Origin: Deltaproteobacteria bacterium
GTDB taxonomy: Bacteria; Desulfobacterota; GWC2-55-46
Length of the DNA stretch: 46,171 nucleotides
Reading direction: 5' to 3'
Assembly: GCA_020846435.1 (NCBI GenBank)
Contig: JADLDY010000051.1
Span: 1-46,171 of the forward strand
The notes below the pieces were generated by a model, which saw only the letters and a list, made by a program, of their open reading frames with translations, ran no database searches and was not told the origin of the DNA. Shown here one piece after another: positions 24,488 through 32,840 of the stretch (position 1 is the first letter of the stretch; each line of letters starts with the position of its first letter). The position numbers and the translations under genes are program-made.

Positions 24488-25660
24488 TTACTTGTACCTC
24501 AGCCTCGGGTCGAGCGCGTCACGCACGGCGTCCCCGAATATGTTGGCCGGCAGAACGAGGCCGAACATGAATACAAAGGCGGCGAGCAAATTCCACCAGA
24601 CGACCGGGTCTCTCGAGAGCTCGAGGCGCGCGGTGTTTATCATGTTGCCCCAGCTGCCCATCTGCGGGCCGACCCCTATGCCTATGTAGCTCAATATCGC
24701 CTCAGCCAGGACGAGGCCGCTGAACTGGAGGACGAATGTTATGAGCACAAGGTGCATGAGGTTCGGGACGATGTGCCTGTATATGATGCCAGGGCTCCTT
24801 ACGCCGAAGGCCTTTGACGCCTGCACGTATTCAAGCTCTCTGAGCTTCAATGTCTCGCCCCGGATGAGCCTGCACAGGTCTGTCCACGAGGTTATGCCGA
24901 GTATGAGCGCGAGCCAGAAGAGCCTGTCGTTGAAGATGAAGACGCCGAAGTCCAATTGGGAGTCAGTTATGAGCCCGCCCTGAAATCCGGTCGTGCCGAA
25001 AAGGAGCATGAACGCGACTATGAGGAGGACGCCGGGGATGGAAGCGAGAGTCGTGTAGATGTACTGGACCGCGTCGTCGATGAAGCCGCCGTAGTAGCCT
25101 GCCATGACCCCGAAGAATATCGCGAACGGGACGATTATGAGGGTAGTGCCGGCGCCTATGACTATTGCCGTGCGCACGCCCTTTAGGGCGGTAAAGAGGA
25201 CGTCGGAGCCGACCTTGTCGGTTCCGAGCCAGTGGTTTCCCGGGTGCCTGAGCTTCGGGTAGTCCCTTGCCGTAGTGCCGTCTGGGAGCTCTATCGATTC
25301 CTTGGCGAAAAGCTTATCCGCGAATGGCGCTGAATAGGTCTTCTCGGTGTTTGTCATCATGCCTGAGAGCGACCTCTCAAGCAGGCTCAATGCCTGCGGG
25401 CTCCAGACCTCCCTGCCATCGGCTGTTTTAACTGGCGCTCCGTCTTCGCCGGTGACAGGGTCCCTGTACCGCACGCTGTCGAGGAGGGCGACGAAGAGGT
25501 AGAGGCCGAGTATCGCCATGCACAATAGAGCGAGCCTGTTCTTTTTGAGAGAGCGCCAGGCGGCCGCGGCCGCGCCTTCTCCTCTGGCCGCGAAGGCGAA
25601 GTAGATGATCGAGGCCACGATGAAGTAGACTATCAGGTCGGTCGCTAAGATTACTGGCAT
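24488..25660 (-). CDS. Peptide ABC transporter permease (YejE/DppC-like)
   Basis: This 390-residue inner-membrane protein belongs to the DppC group. Residues 1-23 form an extra N-terminal helix not usual in DppC; a second helix lies at about 45-62. A long periplasmic loop (about 65-150) follows, as in YejE. The binding-protein-dependent transport core has the EAA-type loop (EYVQASKAFGVRSPGIIYRHIVPNL) that contacts the ATPase. YejE proteins carry peptides such as microcin C in E. coli; the substrate here is unknown. The ribosome site before ATG 25660 is weak, so translation may depend on upstream genes. Confidence 0.9.
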   Translation of the reverse strand: MPVILATDLIVYFIVASIIYFAFAARGEGAAAAAWRSLKKNRLALLCMAILGLYLFVALLDSVRYRDPVTGEDGAPVKTADGREVWSPQALSLLERSLSGMMTNTEKTYSAPFADKLFAKESIELPDGTTARDYPKLRHPGNHWLGTDKVGSDVLFTALKGVRTAIVIGAGTTLIIVPFAIFFGVMAGYYGGFIDDAVQYIYTTLASIPGVLLIVAFMLLFGTTGFQGGLITDSQLDFGVFIFNDRLFWLALILGITSWTDLCRLIRGETLKLRELEYVQASKAFGVRSPGIIYRHIVPNLMHLVLITFVLQFSGLVLAEAILSYIGIGVGPQMGSWGNMINTARLELSRDPVVWWNLLAAFVFMFGLVLPANIFGDAVRDALDPRLRYK

Positions 25661-25666
25661 TTTATC

Positions 25667-25692
25667 CGTGTCCGTGACCGGGATTCGTGACC
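25667..25692 (-). repeat. 26-base repeat, right (inverted) copy
   Basis: This is the inverted partner of 24453-24478. A further partial copy of the CACGGCCACGG core lies at about 25746-25757. Confidence 0.6.
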
Positions 25693-25765
25693 GGTTCTTG
25701 ATTGAAGCTGATTTTTTTCATGCCGTATTTATTCCGATGCGCGCACCACGGCCACGGCCCGCGTG

Positions 25766-26746
25766 TTATTCAAAACGCACCCTCGGGTCGACGAGCGTGT
25801 AGCTTATGTCGGTCAGTATGAGCCCGGCTATGTAGAGTATGGAGCCGAGAAAGACCATGGAGCGCACTATGGCGAAGTCCTGCGCCTGAATCGCGTCTAT
25901 GGTGAAGTTGCCGAGGCCCGGTATCGCGAAGAAGGTCTCGAGTATGAGGCTGCCGTAGAAGAGGAACGGTATCGAGACGACGACGTTCGTCAACACCGGT
26001 ATCATGGCGTTCTTCATCGCGTGCTTGAAGAGCACGGAGCCTTCGGTCAGCCCCTTTGCGCGGGCCGTCCTCACGTAGTCCTTGTTTATCTCCTCGAGGA
26101 ATACAGTCCTGTAAAAGCGCACGCCTGAGCCTATTGAGGCCAGAATACCTATTATTATGGGAAGGACAAGGAATTTCAGGGAATCGAGCCCTGTGTCGTA
26201 CCCTGATATGGGAAAGAGCTTTAATACCTTGCCGAGGATGAACTGCCCGCCGATTATGTAAAAGAGGGTAGACACCGACATGAGCGCCACTGCGGCTACC
26301 ACGCCCCAGATGTCGATGTAGGTCGCCCTGTAATAGGCGAGCATCATCGCGAGGAAGAGGTTTACTGCGAGCCCGGCCATGAACATTGGCAGGCTTATGG
26401 CCAGGGAAGGCCACATCCTCGTGCGTATCTCTCCGCTGATGTCGATGTTGTTCCTGTCAGACCTGCCGAAATCCAGCCACAGGAGCGGCACCGACTTCTG
26501 GTAGAAGATAGTCTGCGTGAGCGTCCTGACGCCGCCTTCAGCGGTGTTTATGAAGGCCGGGAGGTCGTAGCCGTGGTCTGTCTTCCAGTTCTCAATGGCC
26601 TCCGGCGTGACGTTCTTGTCGCCGAGAATCTTCCTCGCCATGTCCTCCGGCGTGTTCACGTAGAAAAAGAGCACGGCTGTGAGCACGTTGACGCCGATTA
26701 TAATGGGCACGGCGTAGAGTATGCGGCGGATGATGTAGTTGAGCAT
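25766..26746 (-). CDS. Peptide ABC transporter permease (YejB/DppB-like)
   Basis: This 326-residue DppB-type permease opens MLNYIIRRILYAVPIIIGVNVLTAVLFFY, a typical first helix. It has a periplasmic loop with a long charged segment and the EAA loop EEINKDYVRTARAKGLTEGSVLFKHAMKNAMIPVL. A GTG start further upstream (26782) would take its first codons from the R1 element; ATG 26746 matches the family start and is preferred, although no strong ribosome site is seen. It pairs with the YejE-like permease to form the channel. Confidence 0.9.
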   Translation of the reverse strand: MLNYIIRRILYAVPIIIGVNVLTAVLFFYVNTPEDMARKILGDKNVTPEAIENWKTDHGYDLPAFINTAEGGVRTLTQTIFYQKSVPLLWLDFGRSDRNNIDISGEIRTRMWPSLAISLPMFMAGLAVNLFLAMMLAYYRATYIDIWGVVAAVALMSVSTLFYIIGGQFILGKVLKLFPISGYDTGLDSLKFLVLPIIIGILASIGSGVRFYRTVFLEEINKDYVRTARAKGLTEGSVLFKHAMKNAMIPVLTNVVVSIPFLFYGSLILETFFAIPGLGNFTIDAIQAQDFAIVRSMVFLGSILYIAGLILTDISYTLVDPRVRFE

Positions 26747-26764
26747 AGTTTTTTCGCTGGACAG

Positions 26765-27012
26765 AGGCTGCTGAAAACTCACAGCGAGCGTATTCCCCGC
26801 AGCTTTGCTGCGGGGTCAAGCGAACGAATAGAAAACGATACTTCCTTAGGTTTCGAAGCTCCCTGCGGCTTGCCGATGGGAGCTTCAAAAAGTCCCATCT
26901 GCGTTGTTGTCTTCATCGCTCGTAATTGCGGCGTACAAAAAAGTACGCCTCATTCCTCGCTCTTCGACGCCTAGCATCTGGAACTTTTTGAGCAGCCTGA
27001 GTTTTCCAGCAG
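26765..27012 (+). mobile_element. R1 element, copy B (best preserved)
   Basis: This copy of about 248 bases has recognisable terminal inverted repeats: CTGCTGAAAACTCA on the left and TGAGTTTTCCAGCAG on the right, complementary apart from one bulged base. Internal hairpins are CCCCGCAGC/GCTGCGGGG, GAAGCTCCC/GGGAGCTTC and GGCGTAC/GTACGCC. The first two stems differ from those of copy A partly by changes that keep pairing. It sits between the binding-protein and permease genes of the minus-strand peptide transporter and covers most of the 308-base gap at 26747-27054. No ORF is encoded. Confidence 0.85.
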
Positions 27013-27054
27013 ACTTGTTTTAGTGAATCGTGGCTGCGATGATACGGGCCATCG

Positions 27055-29304
27055 CTATTTTTTCCCCAGCCCCCGTTTTCTCCTCATGGCCATTATGGCA
27101 GGCAGGCTTGCCCCTGCGATTATAACAACGACAACAGCCACAGGCCAGAAGATCGGCCTGTTCCACTCATGCCTCCTGGCCTGCCTTTCGGCGGCGTCGA
27201 GGATAAGGTACTTCATAGTGTTGTTCGCCATCGAGTTGGGCTTCAGGTTCCCTGTCCATGCGTGGGCGAGCGTGAAGGCCACCGGGTGGTAGCCCCATGT
27301 CCAGGGAGCGTCCTGTCTGGCTATCGCGACCATCTCGTCTATGACCTTGCCCCGCGCTTCCCCGTTCTCCATGTTCTCCATTATTTTGAAGAGGCGGTCG
27401 AACTCGGCGTTGGCGTAGTTGGCCGCGTTCTCGCCCTTGTGGGGCACCTTGGCGTTCGAGCCTGCCAGCAGGAAGAAGAAGTTCTCCGGGTCAGGGTAGT
27501 CCGCGTTCCAGCCCCACGAGAAGAACTGGAAGTTGCCGCTGAACATCTTCTCCTGAAAGCGGTTGTAGTCTGTCGTCCTGTTCTCGAGCTGTATGCCGAG
27601 GAGGCTGAACTTCTTTATGTACCAGTTTATCATCTGGGTCGAGTCGGCCCCGGTCCAGGGGTTGTCGAAGGTTATGACAAGTGGGCGTCCTGTCTTGTCC
27701 CTGCCTCCGGGATAGCCAGCCTCGCTCATGAGAGCCTTCGCGTACTCGATCGACTTTCTCACCGGCTTTCCTCTTGTCTCGTCCCAGTCGTAGACAAATG
27801 GGTTGATGCCCTCGCGGCCTTCTCTGTACCCGAAGATGCCGGGCGGCAGCGGTGAGTGGGCGCCAACCCCCCTGCCGTTGCTGAATATCTCGATGAATTC
27901 CTCGTAATCGAGCGCGATGGATATGGCCTGCCTGAGTTTTTGCTGCTCCGGCGAGTAGCCGCCGACTGTCGCTTCCAGCATGTTGAAGCCTGAGTAGAAG
28001 GTCGAGGGCCGCACCGAGGTCAGGAGCCGTATGTCCCGCTCTTCCATCGCTTCCGTCAGCTCAGGACGGCCCGCCGAGCTGATGGAGACTGCCTGGTCAA
28101 AGCTGTCGGAGGTTATGCCTGAAGTGTCGTAGTAGCCCTGAAGGAACTTGTTCCACCTCGGGATGGCTTCCTTCTCGAGCTTGAAGACTATCCTGTCGAT
28201 GAACGGGAGCTTTGAGCCGGCCTTCTTCAGGAGCCCGTTGGGGCTGTCAGAGCTCTCGCCCTCGGCCGGGTATTCCTCGTAATGGAAGTTGGCGTTCCTC
28301 GTGAGGACGACTTCCATGTTCGGGTTGTTAGTCTCCATCATGTACGGCCCGGTGCCTATGGGGAAGCGGTCGAGGGTGATGTTCTTCCCGGCAAGGGGCC
28401 CCTGGCCGTAGAACTCTGCGGCCTCTTTCGGCACTGGCGCGAAAAACGGCATGGCGAGCCAGTACGCGAACTGCGGGTACTTTGTCTTGAGTATTATCCT
28501 GAAGGTATGGTCGTCGACCTTCTCGACTCCGGGCAAAGGGTGCTTCGAGTAGTCGAGGATTATGGGGTTTTCCTGTTCGTCGACAGCCTGGTTGTAGGAG
28601 GCCCCGGCGGCTCTTTTCCTCTCTTCCCTTATGCTGGAGAGGTCGTCGCGCAGCGCCCCGGAGAACTCCTGAAGACCGGCTACATATTTTTCGATGATCG
28701 AAAGGACGGGGCTTTCGACCCTCGGGTCGGCAAGCCTCATTATCTGGTAGATGAAGTCGTCGGCGACAAGCTCCTTCGAACCCTTCATCGGAAAATCGGC
28801 TATGCCGTCCATGCCGTCGAGGTCGCCTTTCCTGAGGCTCCTGTAAAGTGGCTCTCCGTCGGCCCCCCTGGCAAAGGCGGGGTGCTCCTGGTATTTTATC
28901 CCCTTCCTGACCTTTATCTCGTAGACGGCCATCGCGACGCTCTCGGCGGCGGCGTCCATGGGCAGGACTTTGCCGTCATGTCCGTAATAGACAGGGTTAG
29001 GGACTTCCTCGGCTGTAAGCGGGACGAGGGTATATGGCCTTTTGAGGTAATGGTACTGCAGGAGCGGCTCGTAGATCTGCCCTATGAAGTCGTACTCGTC
29101 AGAGCTGTACGCCCTGGCCGGGTCAAGGTGTTTGGGTGGCTCGAGGAATGTCGTGTAGAATATGTTCGCGCCTTTTTCCGAAGCCCTGTAAGGGTCGTTT
29201 GGCGTGCAGCCTGAAATAATAAACAGGGACGCTAAGGCCGCGAGCCAGAGCTGGACGGCGGGGACGCCCTTGAGCAATCCCCTGTTAAACTTTTTATTTA
29301 ACAT
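27055..29304 (-). CDS. Large peptide-binding lipoprotein with C-terminal membrane anchor
   Basis: This 749-residue family 5 (DppA/OppA/YejA-like) solute-binding protein is the first gene of the transporter operon. Residues about 15-33 are a signal sequence ending in the lipobox ISGC, so it should be a lipoprotein. The family core is visible (ANIFYTTFLEPPKHLDPARAYSSDEYD early, and YNRFQEKMFSGNFQFFSWGWNADYPDPENF late). Unusually, the C terminus has a membrane helix (IFWPVAVVVVIIAGASLPAIMAM) followed by a basic tail, giving a second anchor. ATG 29304, with CAGGAGA upstream, is preferred over a start 12 codons earlier. It is longer than most members because of inserted charged segments (about residues 215-250). 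Confidence 0.9.
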   Translation of the reverse strand: MLNKKFNRGLLKGVPAVQLWLAALASLFIISGCTPNDPYRASEKGANIFYTTFLEPPKHLDPARAYSSDEYDFIGQIYEPLLQYHYLKRPYTLVPLTAEEVPNPVYYGHDGKVLPMDAAAESVAMAVYEIKVRKGIKYQEHPAFARGADGEPLYRSLRKGDLDGMDGIADFPMKGSKELVADDFIYQIMRLADPRVESPVLSIIEKYVAGLQEFSGALRDDLSSIREERKRAAGASYNQAVDEQENPIILDYSKHPLPGVEKVDDHTFRIILKTKYPQFAYWLAMPFFAPVPKEAAEFYGQGPLAGKNITLDRFPIGTGPYMMETNNPNMEVVLTRNANFHYEEYPAEGESSDSPNGLLKKAGSKLPFIDRIVFKLEKEAIPRWNKFLQGYYDTSGITSDSFDQAVSISSAGRPELTEAMEERDIRLLTSVRPSTFYSGFNMLEATVGGYSPEQQKLRQAISIALDYEEFIEIFSNGRGVGAHSPLPPGIFGYREGREGINPFVYDWDETRGKPVRKSIEYAKALMSEAGYPGGRDKTGRPLVITFDNPWTGADSTQMINWYIKKFSLLGIQLENRTTDYNRFQEKMFSGNFQFFSWGWNADYPDPENFFFLLAGSNAKVPHKGENAANYANAEFDRLFKIMENMENGEARGKVIDEMVAIARQDAPWTWGYHPVAFTLAHAWTGNLKPNSMANNTMKYLILDAAERQARRHEWNRPIFWPVAVVVVIIAGASLPAIMAMRRKRGLGKK

Positions 29305-29383
29305 GTCTCCTGAGGGGTGACAGGTGTCATTGACCGGCATCCTGTAATATCTTTAAAAGCCGCAGTTAAACGGAGGATTTGAA

Positions 29384-29412
29384 AATTTAGCACATGAGGC
29401 CCCCACGGTCAA
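29384..29412 (-). promoter_or_regulatory. Predicted promoter of the peptide transporter operon
   Basis: On the minus strand TTGACC (29412-29407) and TAAATT (29389-29384) are 17 bases apart, with a TG-type extended -10. The transcript would start near 29377, 73 bases before the binding-protein gene, divergent from rpoD. Confidence 0.6.
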
Positions 29413-29446
29413 CTATCTTCGTGAAAAATAACGTAAATCCGCTAAC

Positions 29447-29486
29447 TTGACCCGGCTTGACATTTGCTGTAAAGTTATGTTAGGAT
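29447..29486 (+). promoter_or_regulatory. Predicted rpoD promoter region with tandem -35 boxes
   Basis: TTGACC (29447-29452) and TTGACA (29457-29462) lie ten bases apart. The first has TAAAGT after 17 bases (29470-29475), and the second has TAGGAT after 18 bases (29481-29486). Either could drive rpoD. Confidence 0.5.
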
Positions 29487-29530
29487 TAAATGATTTCTCT
29501 GTCCCAGGAAACACCTACAAAGGAAGGGCT

Positions 29531-31057
29531 ATGACCAAGAAGGCAAGCGGCGGCAACGGCAACAACCAGGAACTCGGAAACCTTATCGACATTGGCAAGG
29601 ATAAGGGTTTTCTCACATACGACGAGATTAACGACGCGTTTCCGCAGGATAATTTCTCAGTCGAGGAGATGGACACCCTCCTTGAGACCCTGGGGGATCT
29701 CGGTATAGACGTAGTCGATACCTCTGAAAAGGGCGCCGATGCCCAGGAAGCCGCCGAGACAAGAGAAGAAGCGGGCGTTGAAGAGGCCGAGCGCGTCGAA
29801 GACCCCGTCAGGATATACATGAGGGAGATGGGCGCGGTCCCGCTCCTGAAGCGCGAAGAAGAGATAGTCTATGCCAAGAGGATAGAGGAGAGCAGGAACG
29901 AGCTCAGGAGGATGACCCTTTCGAGCCCCTTCGCGGTCGTGGAAGTCCTGAGGGTGGTCGAGAGGTTCAAGGCGGGCAAATCCTCGCTCCGCAACCTCAT
30001 GGAGGAGGCTGAAGAAGAGCTCGAGGAGGGTGCCAGCGCCTCCGATGCCTCTGAAGAGATAATCTCCAAGCTCGAGCGCCTCAAGAGGAGAAAGCCCGAG
30101 AGCGCGTACAAGCTCCTTAACGAGGTAAGCCTCAGCATAAATATCATAAGGCGCATCGTAAAGAGGATCGTAAGGCTCGAGCACCTCATCGAGCGCGAGG
30201 AGTCCAAGAAGGGCCCCAAGAAGCAGGAGAGGGCAAAGCTCAGGATAAAGCGGATAATGAAGCGCCTCGAGATGAAAAGGGGCGACCTCAAGGAGATAGC
30301 GCGCCAGGTCAAGGTCCACGACTACAACATGTGGGAGGCCAAGCAGCGCCTCATCGAGGCCAACCTCCGTCTCGTCGTCTCCATTGCCAAGAGGTATGTG
30401 AACCTCGGCCTCAAATTCTCAGACCTCATCCAGGAAGGCAACATCGGCCTCATGAAGGCCGTTGACAAGTTCGACTACAAGAAGGGCTACAAGTTCTCCA
30501 CCTACGCGACATGGTGGATAAGGCAGGCCATCACGAGGTCCATCGCCGACCACGGCAGGACCATCAGGATACCTGTCCACATGATAGAGACCATCAACAG
30601 GCTCCTTCAGACTTCAAGGCAGCTTCTGAAGGAACTCGGCAGGGAACCCTATCCCGAAGAGATAGCCGAGAGGATGGACATACCCATCCAGAAGGTCAGG
30701 CGCATCCTGAGGCTCATGAAGCAGACCCTCTCTCTTGAGACGCCAATTGGCGACGACGAGGAGAGCTCACTCGGGGACTTCATAGAAGACGAGAAGTCGC
30801 CTTCGCCTGCTGACGCGGCAATAGAAAAAGACCTTTCAGACCAGACAAACGCCGTGCTCGAGACCCTCACCCCCAGGGAAGAGAAGGTCTTGCGCATGAG
30901 GTTCGGCATAGGCGAAAAGCAGGATTACACGCTCGAGGAAGTCGGCAAGGTTTTAGGCGTCACCCGCGAGAGGGTGCGCCAGATAGAGGCGAAGGCAATA
31001 AGGAGGCTCAGGCATCCTACAAGGGCCAAGCTCCTCAAGGGCTTCAGCGAGGGCTGA
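29531..31057 (+). CDS. rpoD: RNA polymerase primary sigma factor
   Basis: This 508-residue protein is the housekeeping sigma-70 factor. An N-terminal region 1.1 ([13 protein letters not shown]...) is followed by region 1.2 ([16 protein letters not shown]). The core region 2 helix ([39 protein letters not shown]) binds polymerase and the -10 box, and the C-terminal region 4.2 helix-turn-helix ([26 protein letters not shown]) reads the -35. It is shorter than E. coli RpoD (613 residues) because the non-conserved insert between regions 1.2 and 2 is small. ATG 29531 follows AGGAAGG; earlier in-frame codons lie in the promoter. A terminator follows at 31088. dnaG is not adjacent. Confidence 0.96.
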   Translation: MTKKASGGNGNNQELGNLIDIGKDKGFLTYDEINDAFPQDNFSVEEMDTLLETLGDLGIDVVDTSEKGADAQEAAETREEAGVEEAERVEDPVRIYMREMGAVPLLKREEEIVYAKRIEESRNELRRMTLSSPFAVVEVLRVVERFKAGKSSLRNLMEEAEEELEEGASASDASEEIISKLERLKRRKPESAYKLLNEVSLSINIIRRIVKRIVRLEHLIEREESKKGPKKQERAKLRIKRIMKRLEMKRGDLKEIARQVKVHDYNMWEAKQRLIEANLRLVVSIAKRYVNLGLKFSDLIQEGNIGLMKAVDKFDYKKGYKFSTYATWWIRQAITRSIADHGRTIRIPVHMIETINRLLQTSRQLLKELGREPYPEEIAERMDIPIQKVRRILRLMKQTLSLETPIGDDEESSLGDFIEDEKSPSPADAAIEKDLSDQTNAVLETLTPREEKVLRMRFGIGEKQDYTLEEVGKVLGVTRERVRQIEAKAIRRLRHPTRAKLLKGFSEG

Positions 31058-31087
31058 ACCTTACGCATTAAATTTATACGCTCTTTC

Positions 31088-31128
31088 AACGGGGGGCTCT
31101 TTTTATAAGGGCTCCCCGTTTTTTTTGC
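31088..31128 (+). terminator. Intrinsic terminator after rpoD
   Basis: The imperfect arms AACGGGG...CTC and GGGCTCCCCGTT are followed by a run of eight T at 31119-31126, a strong terminator in the + direction. Confidence 0.88.
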
Positions 31129-31233
31129 CTCTGGAAGCCGAGCGCGGCCTCCCTCGTAATTTTTATCAATTAATCGTGCGGTTTATCTGCTAATATTGTT
31201 TTCTTTAAATCACGCCATGAACGGACAGAAGCG

Positions 31234-31875
31234 GTGCGCGTCAAAGAACTTTTCAGGGAATCCATCATGGCCGCCAGACGGCGGCGGAATTTAATAGTAT
31301 TCTTCGCCCTTGTCCATATTGTTTTTCTGGGCCTGGGGCAGTGGATGGTCGCTCAAGGCTACCCGGGCGTACTCGATCTGCGTACCGAGCAGCTCAAGAA
31401 CCTGCAGGATCTCTCCTACCTCAAGCCGCTTACCGGGGTGCTGGCTGACAACCTCCTGTTGAAGATACTCTACACATTCGCCTTCAACCTGGTCATGGGC
31501 GCGTTCGTCTCGACGACCCTTACAGGCCTCGTCTTTTTCTTCCCGTACATGATAGCCGTCTGGAGGAGCTTTCTCATAGGCATACTCGTTGCCGACATGG
31601 ACACTTCTCTTGCGATGGCCGTGATATTCTACGGCACATTCATCCTCGAGTTCGGGGCGTACTGCGTCTCTTCCGCGATAGGGGCCGACCTGGGGCTCTC
31701 GTACCTGTGGCCCTCGAGAAAAGGCACGGAAAGCCGGTCAGAAGCCTTGAAAATTGCCGCAAGAGACGGCGCGAGGCTATATCTTCTTGTCGCGGTCATA
31801 CTTTTTGCCGCGGCCGTCTGGGAGATTTCCTGGCTCCACTACATGGGGCCGCTGTTGAAGCCGCTCGCCTCCTGA
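31234..31875 (+). CDS. SpoIIM-like (DUF95) membrane protein
   Basis: This 213-residue protein has about four to five membrane helices with the pattern of the stage II sporulation protein M family: a basic N terminus (MAARRRRNLIVFFALVHIVFLGLG), a central FFPYMIAVWRSFLIGILVADM, and HGTFILE-like YGTFILEFGAYCVSSAIGADLG. In sporulating Firmicutes SpoIIM works in engulfment. Outside that group the family is widespread and of unknown role, so sporulation should not be inferred. The start is GTG 31234; a later ATG at 31267 is possible. Confidence 0.7.
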   Translation: MRVKELFRESIMAARRRRNLIVFFALVHIVFLGLGQWMVAQGYPGVLDLRTEQLKNLQDLSYLKPLTGVLADNLLLKILYTFAFNLVMGAFVSTTLTGLVFFFPYMIAVWRSFLIGILVADMDTSLAMAVIFYGTFILEFGAYCVSSAIGADLGLSYLWPSRKGTESRSEALKIAARDGARLYLLVAVILFAAAVWEISWLHYMGPLLKPLAS

Positions 31876-31890
31876 TTACTGGAAAAAATC

Positions 31891-31922
31891 GAAATTTTCA
31901 TCATTTATTGCTGAAATTTTCA
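31891..31922 (+). repeat. Two direct repeats GAAATTTTCA, 22 bases apart
   Basis: GAAATTTTCA occurs at 31891-31900 and 31913-31922. Each is nearly palindromic (GAAA-T-TTTC), and the period is two helical turns. They lie just upstream of a possible promoter, as an activator or repressor pair might. Confidence 0.4.
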
Positions 31923-32067
31923 AGATTTTGCTTGGATAGGCCTGCCATCTGTGCTATAAGGACTGCTAAACGTCGCGTGACATGGAAGTCACATTGAAGT
32001 TGTACGGGTTTTTCTCCAGGTCTGGATTCTCTTTGATTTTCGGCATGTTCTGATTCAGGTAGTTCAT
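31901..32067 (-). pseudogene. Broken small ORF (frameshift), unknown family
   Basis: On the minus strand, ATG 32067 after GAGGA starts a 33-codon frame (MNYLNQNMPKIKENPD...) that stops at 31966. A neighbouring frame continues (TRRLAVLIAQMAGLSKQN...) to a stop at 31901. One added base near 31978-31985 would give a single protein of about 55 residues with natural-looking composition. The stretch is AT-richer than its surroundings. I do not recognise the family; it may be a remnant of a small gene or a chance frame. Confidence 0.4.
31932..31960 (+). promoter_or_regulatory. Possible yggS promoter
   Basis: TTGGAT (31932-31937) and TATAAG (31955-31960) are spaced by 17 bases, about 145 bases before yggS. 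The site overlaps the broken minus-strand ORF, so one of the two readings may be wrong. Confidence 0.4.
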
Positions 32068-32105
32068 TCGGGGTCCTCAAAAATCCACTTTGCCGGGCAT
32101 TCCTG

Positions 32106-32822
32106 ATGACGGGAACCATCTCCGACAACCTCCTCAACATCCAAGAAAGAATAAGAAAGGCCGCCAGAAGGGCAGGCCGTGACCCGGGAGAAGTGACGGT
32201 CATCGCGGTCACCAAGACGGTCGAGGCCAAGCGCGTCAAAGAGGCCATTTCAGCGGGCCTGCGCGTCTTCGGCGAGAACTATGTCCAGGAAGCCCAGGAG
32301 AAGATGGGCAAGTTCAAGGAAAAGAGCCTGAAGTGGCACTTCATTGGCCATCTGCAGAAGAACAAGGCCAAACTCGCCGTCGAGCTCTTTGACCTCATAC
32401 ACACGGTCGACTCTGTGGAACTTGCCCAGGAGCTCAACAAGCGGGCATCAGAGCCGCTCGATGTACTGATAGAGGTCAACATAGCCAGGGAAAAGACCAA
32501 GGCAGGGGTTGACCCTGATGGAGCGGTAAAGCTCGCGAAGGCGTTGTCGGCCATGCCGAATTTAAGGCTGCGCGGCCTCATGGCCATACCTCCTTCTTTT
32601 GAGCAGCCTGAGATGTCGAGGCCGTACTTCGCGATGGTCCGCAGGCTCGCCGAGCGCATAAACAAGGAGAGGCTTCCCGGCGTTTATCTGCGGGAGCTTT
32701 CAATGGGCATGTCAAGCGACTTCGAAGTAGCCATAGAAGAAGGCGCCACAATGGTAAGGCTCGGCACTGCCATCTTCGGTACAAGGACAGCGCCTGACAA
32801 GAAAGCCGCCAAGACCGCCTGA
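32106..32822 (+). CDS. yggS: PLP homeostasis protein (YggS/PROSC family)
   Basis: This 238-residue single-domain PLP-binding barrel has the PLP lysine in AVTKT (about residue 37), then FGENYVQEAQEK, WHFIGHLQKNK, the MGMSSDFEVAIEEGATMVRLGTAIFG block that holds the phosphate, and the usual length. The family binds pyridoxal phosphate and balances B6 and amino-acid pools without a known catalytic step. It heads the conserved block yggS-proC-yggT-divIVA-yggU. Confidence 0.94.
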   Translation: MTGTISDNLLNIQERIRKAARRAGRDPGEVTVIAVTKTVEAKRVKEAISAGLRVFGENYVQEAQEKMGKFKEKSLKWHFIGHLQKNKAKLAVELFDLIHTVDSVELAQELNKRASEPLDVLIEVNIAREKTKAGVDPDGAVKLAKALSAMPNLRLRGLMAIPPSFEQPEMSRPYFAMVRRLAERINKERLPGVYLRELSMGMSSDFEVAIEEGATMVRLGTAIFGTRTAPDKKAAKTA

Positions 32823-32840
32823 TCCTCCCTCATACAAAAT

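Noticed and set aside
26747-26782. GTG start of the YejB-like permease inside the R1 element
   Set aside because: The first 12 residues would come from the element's terminal repeat; the family start is at ATG 26746. Kept only as a possible secondary start.
28282-29214. 310-codon open frame on the plus strand
   Set aside because: Shadow of the binding-protein gene; composition rich in Val, Arg and Gly without any domain motif.
31234-31875. Evidence for sporulation from the SpoIIM-like gene
   Set aside because: The family is widespread outside endospore formers, and the LPS genes indicate a Gram-negative cell.
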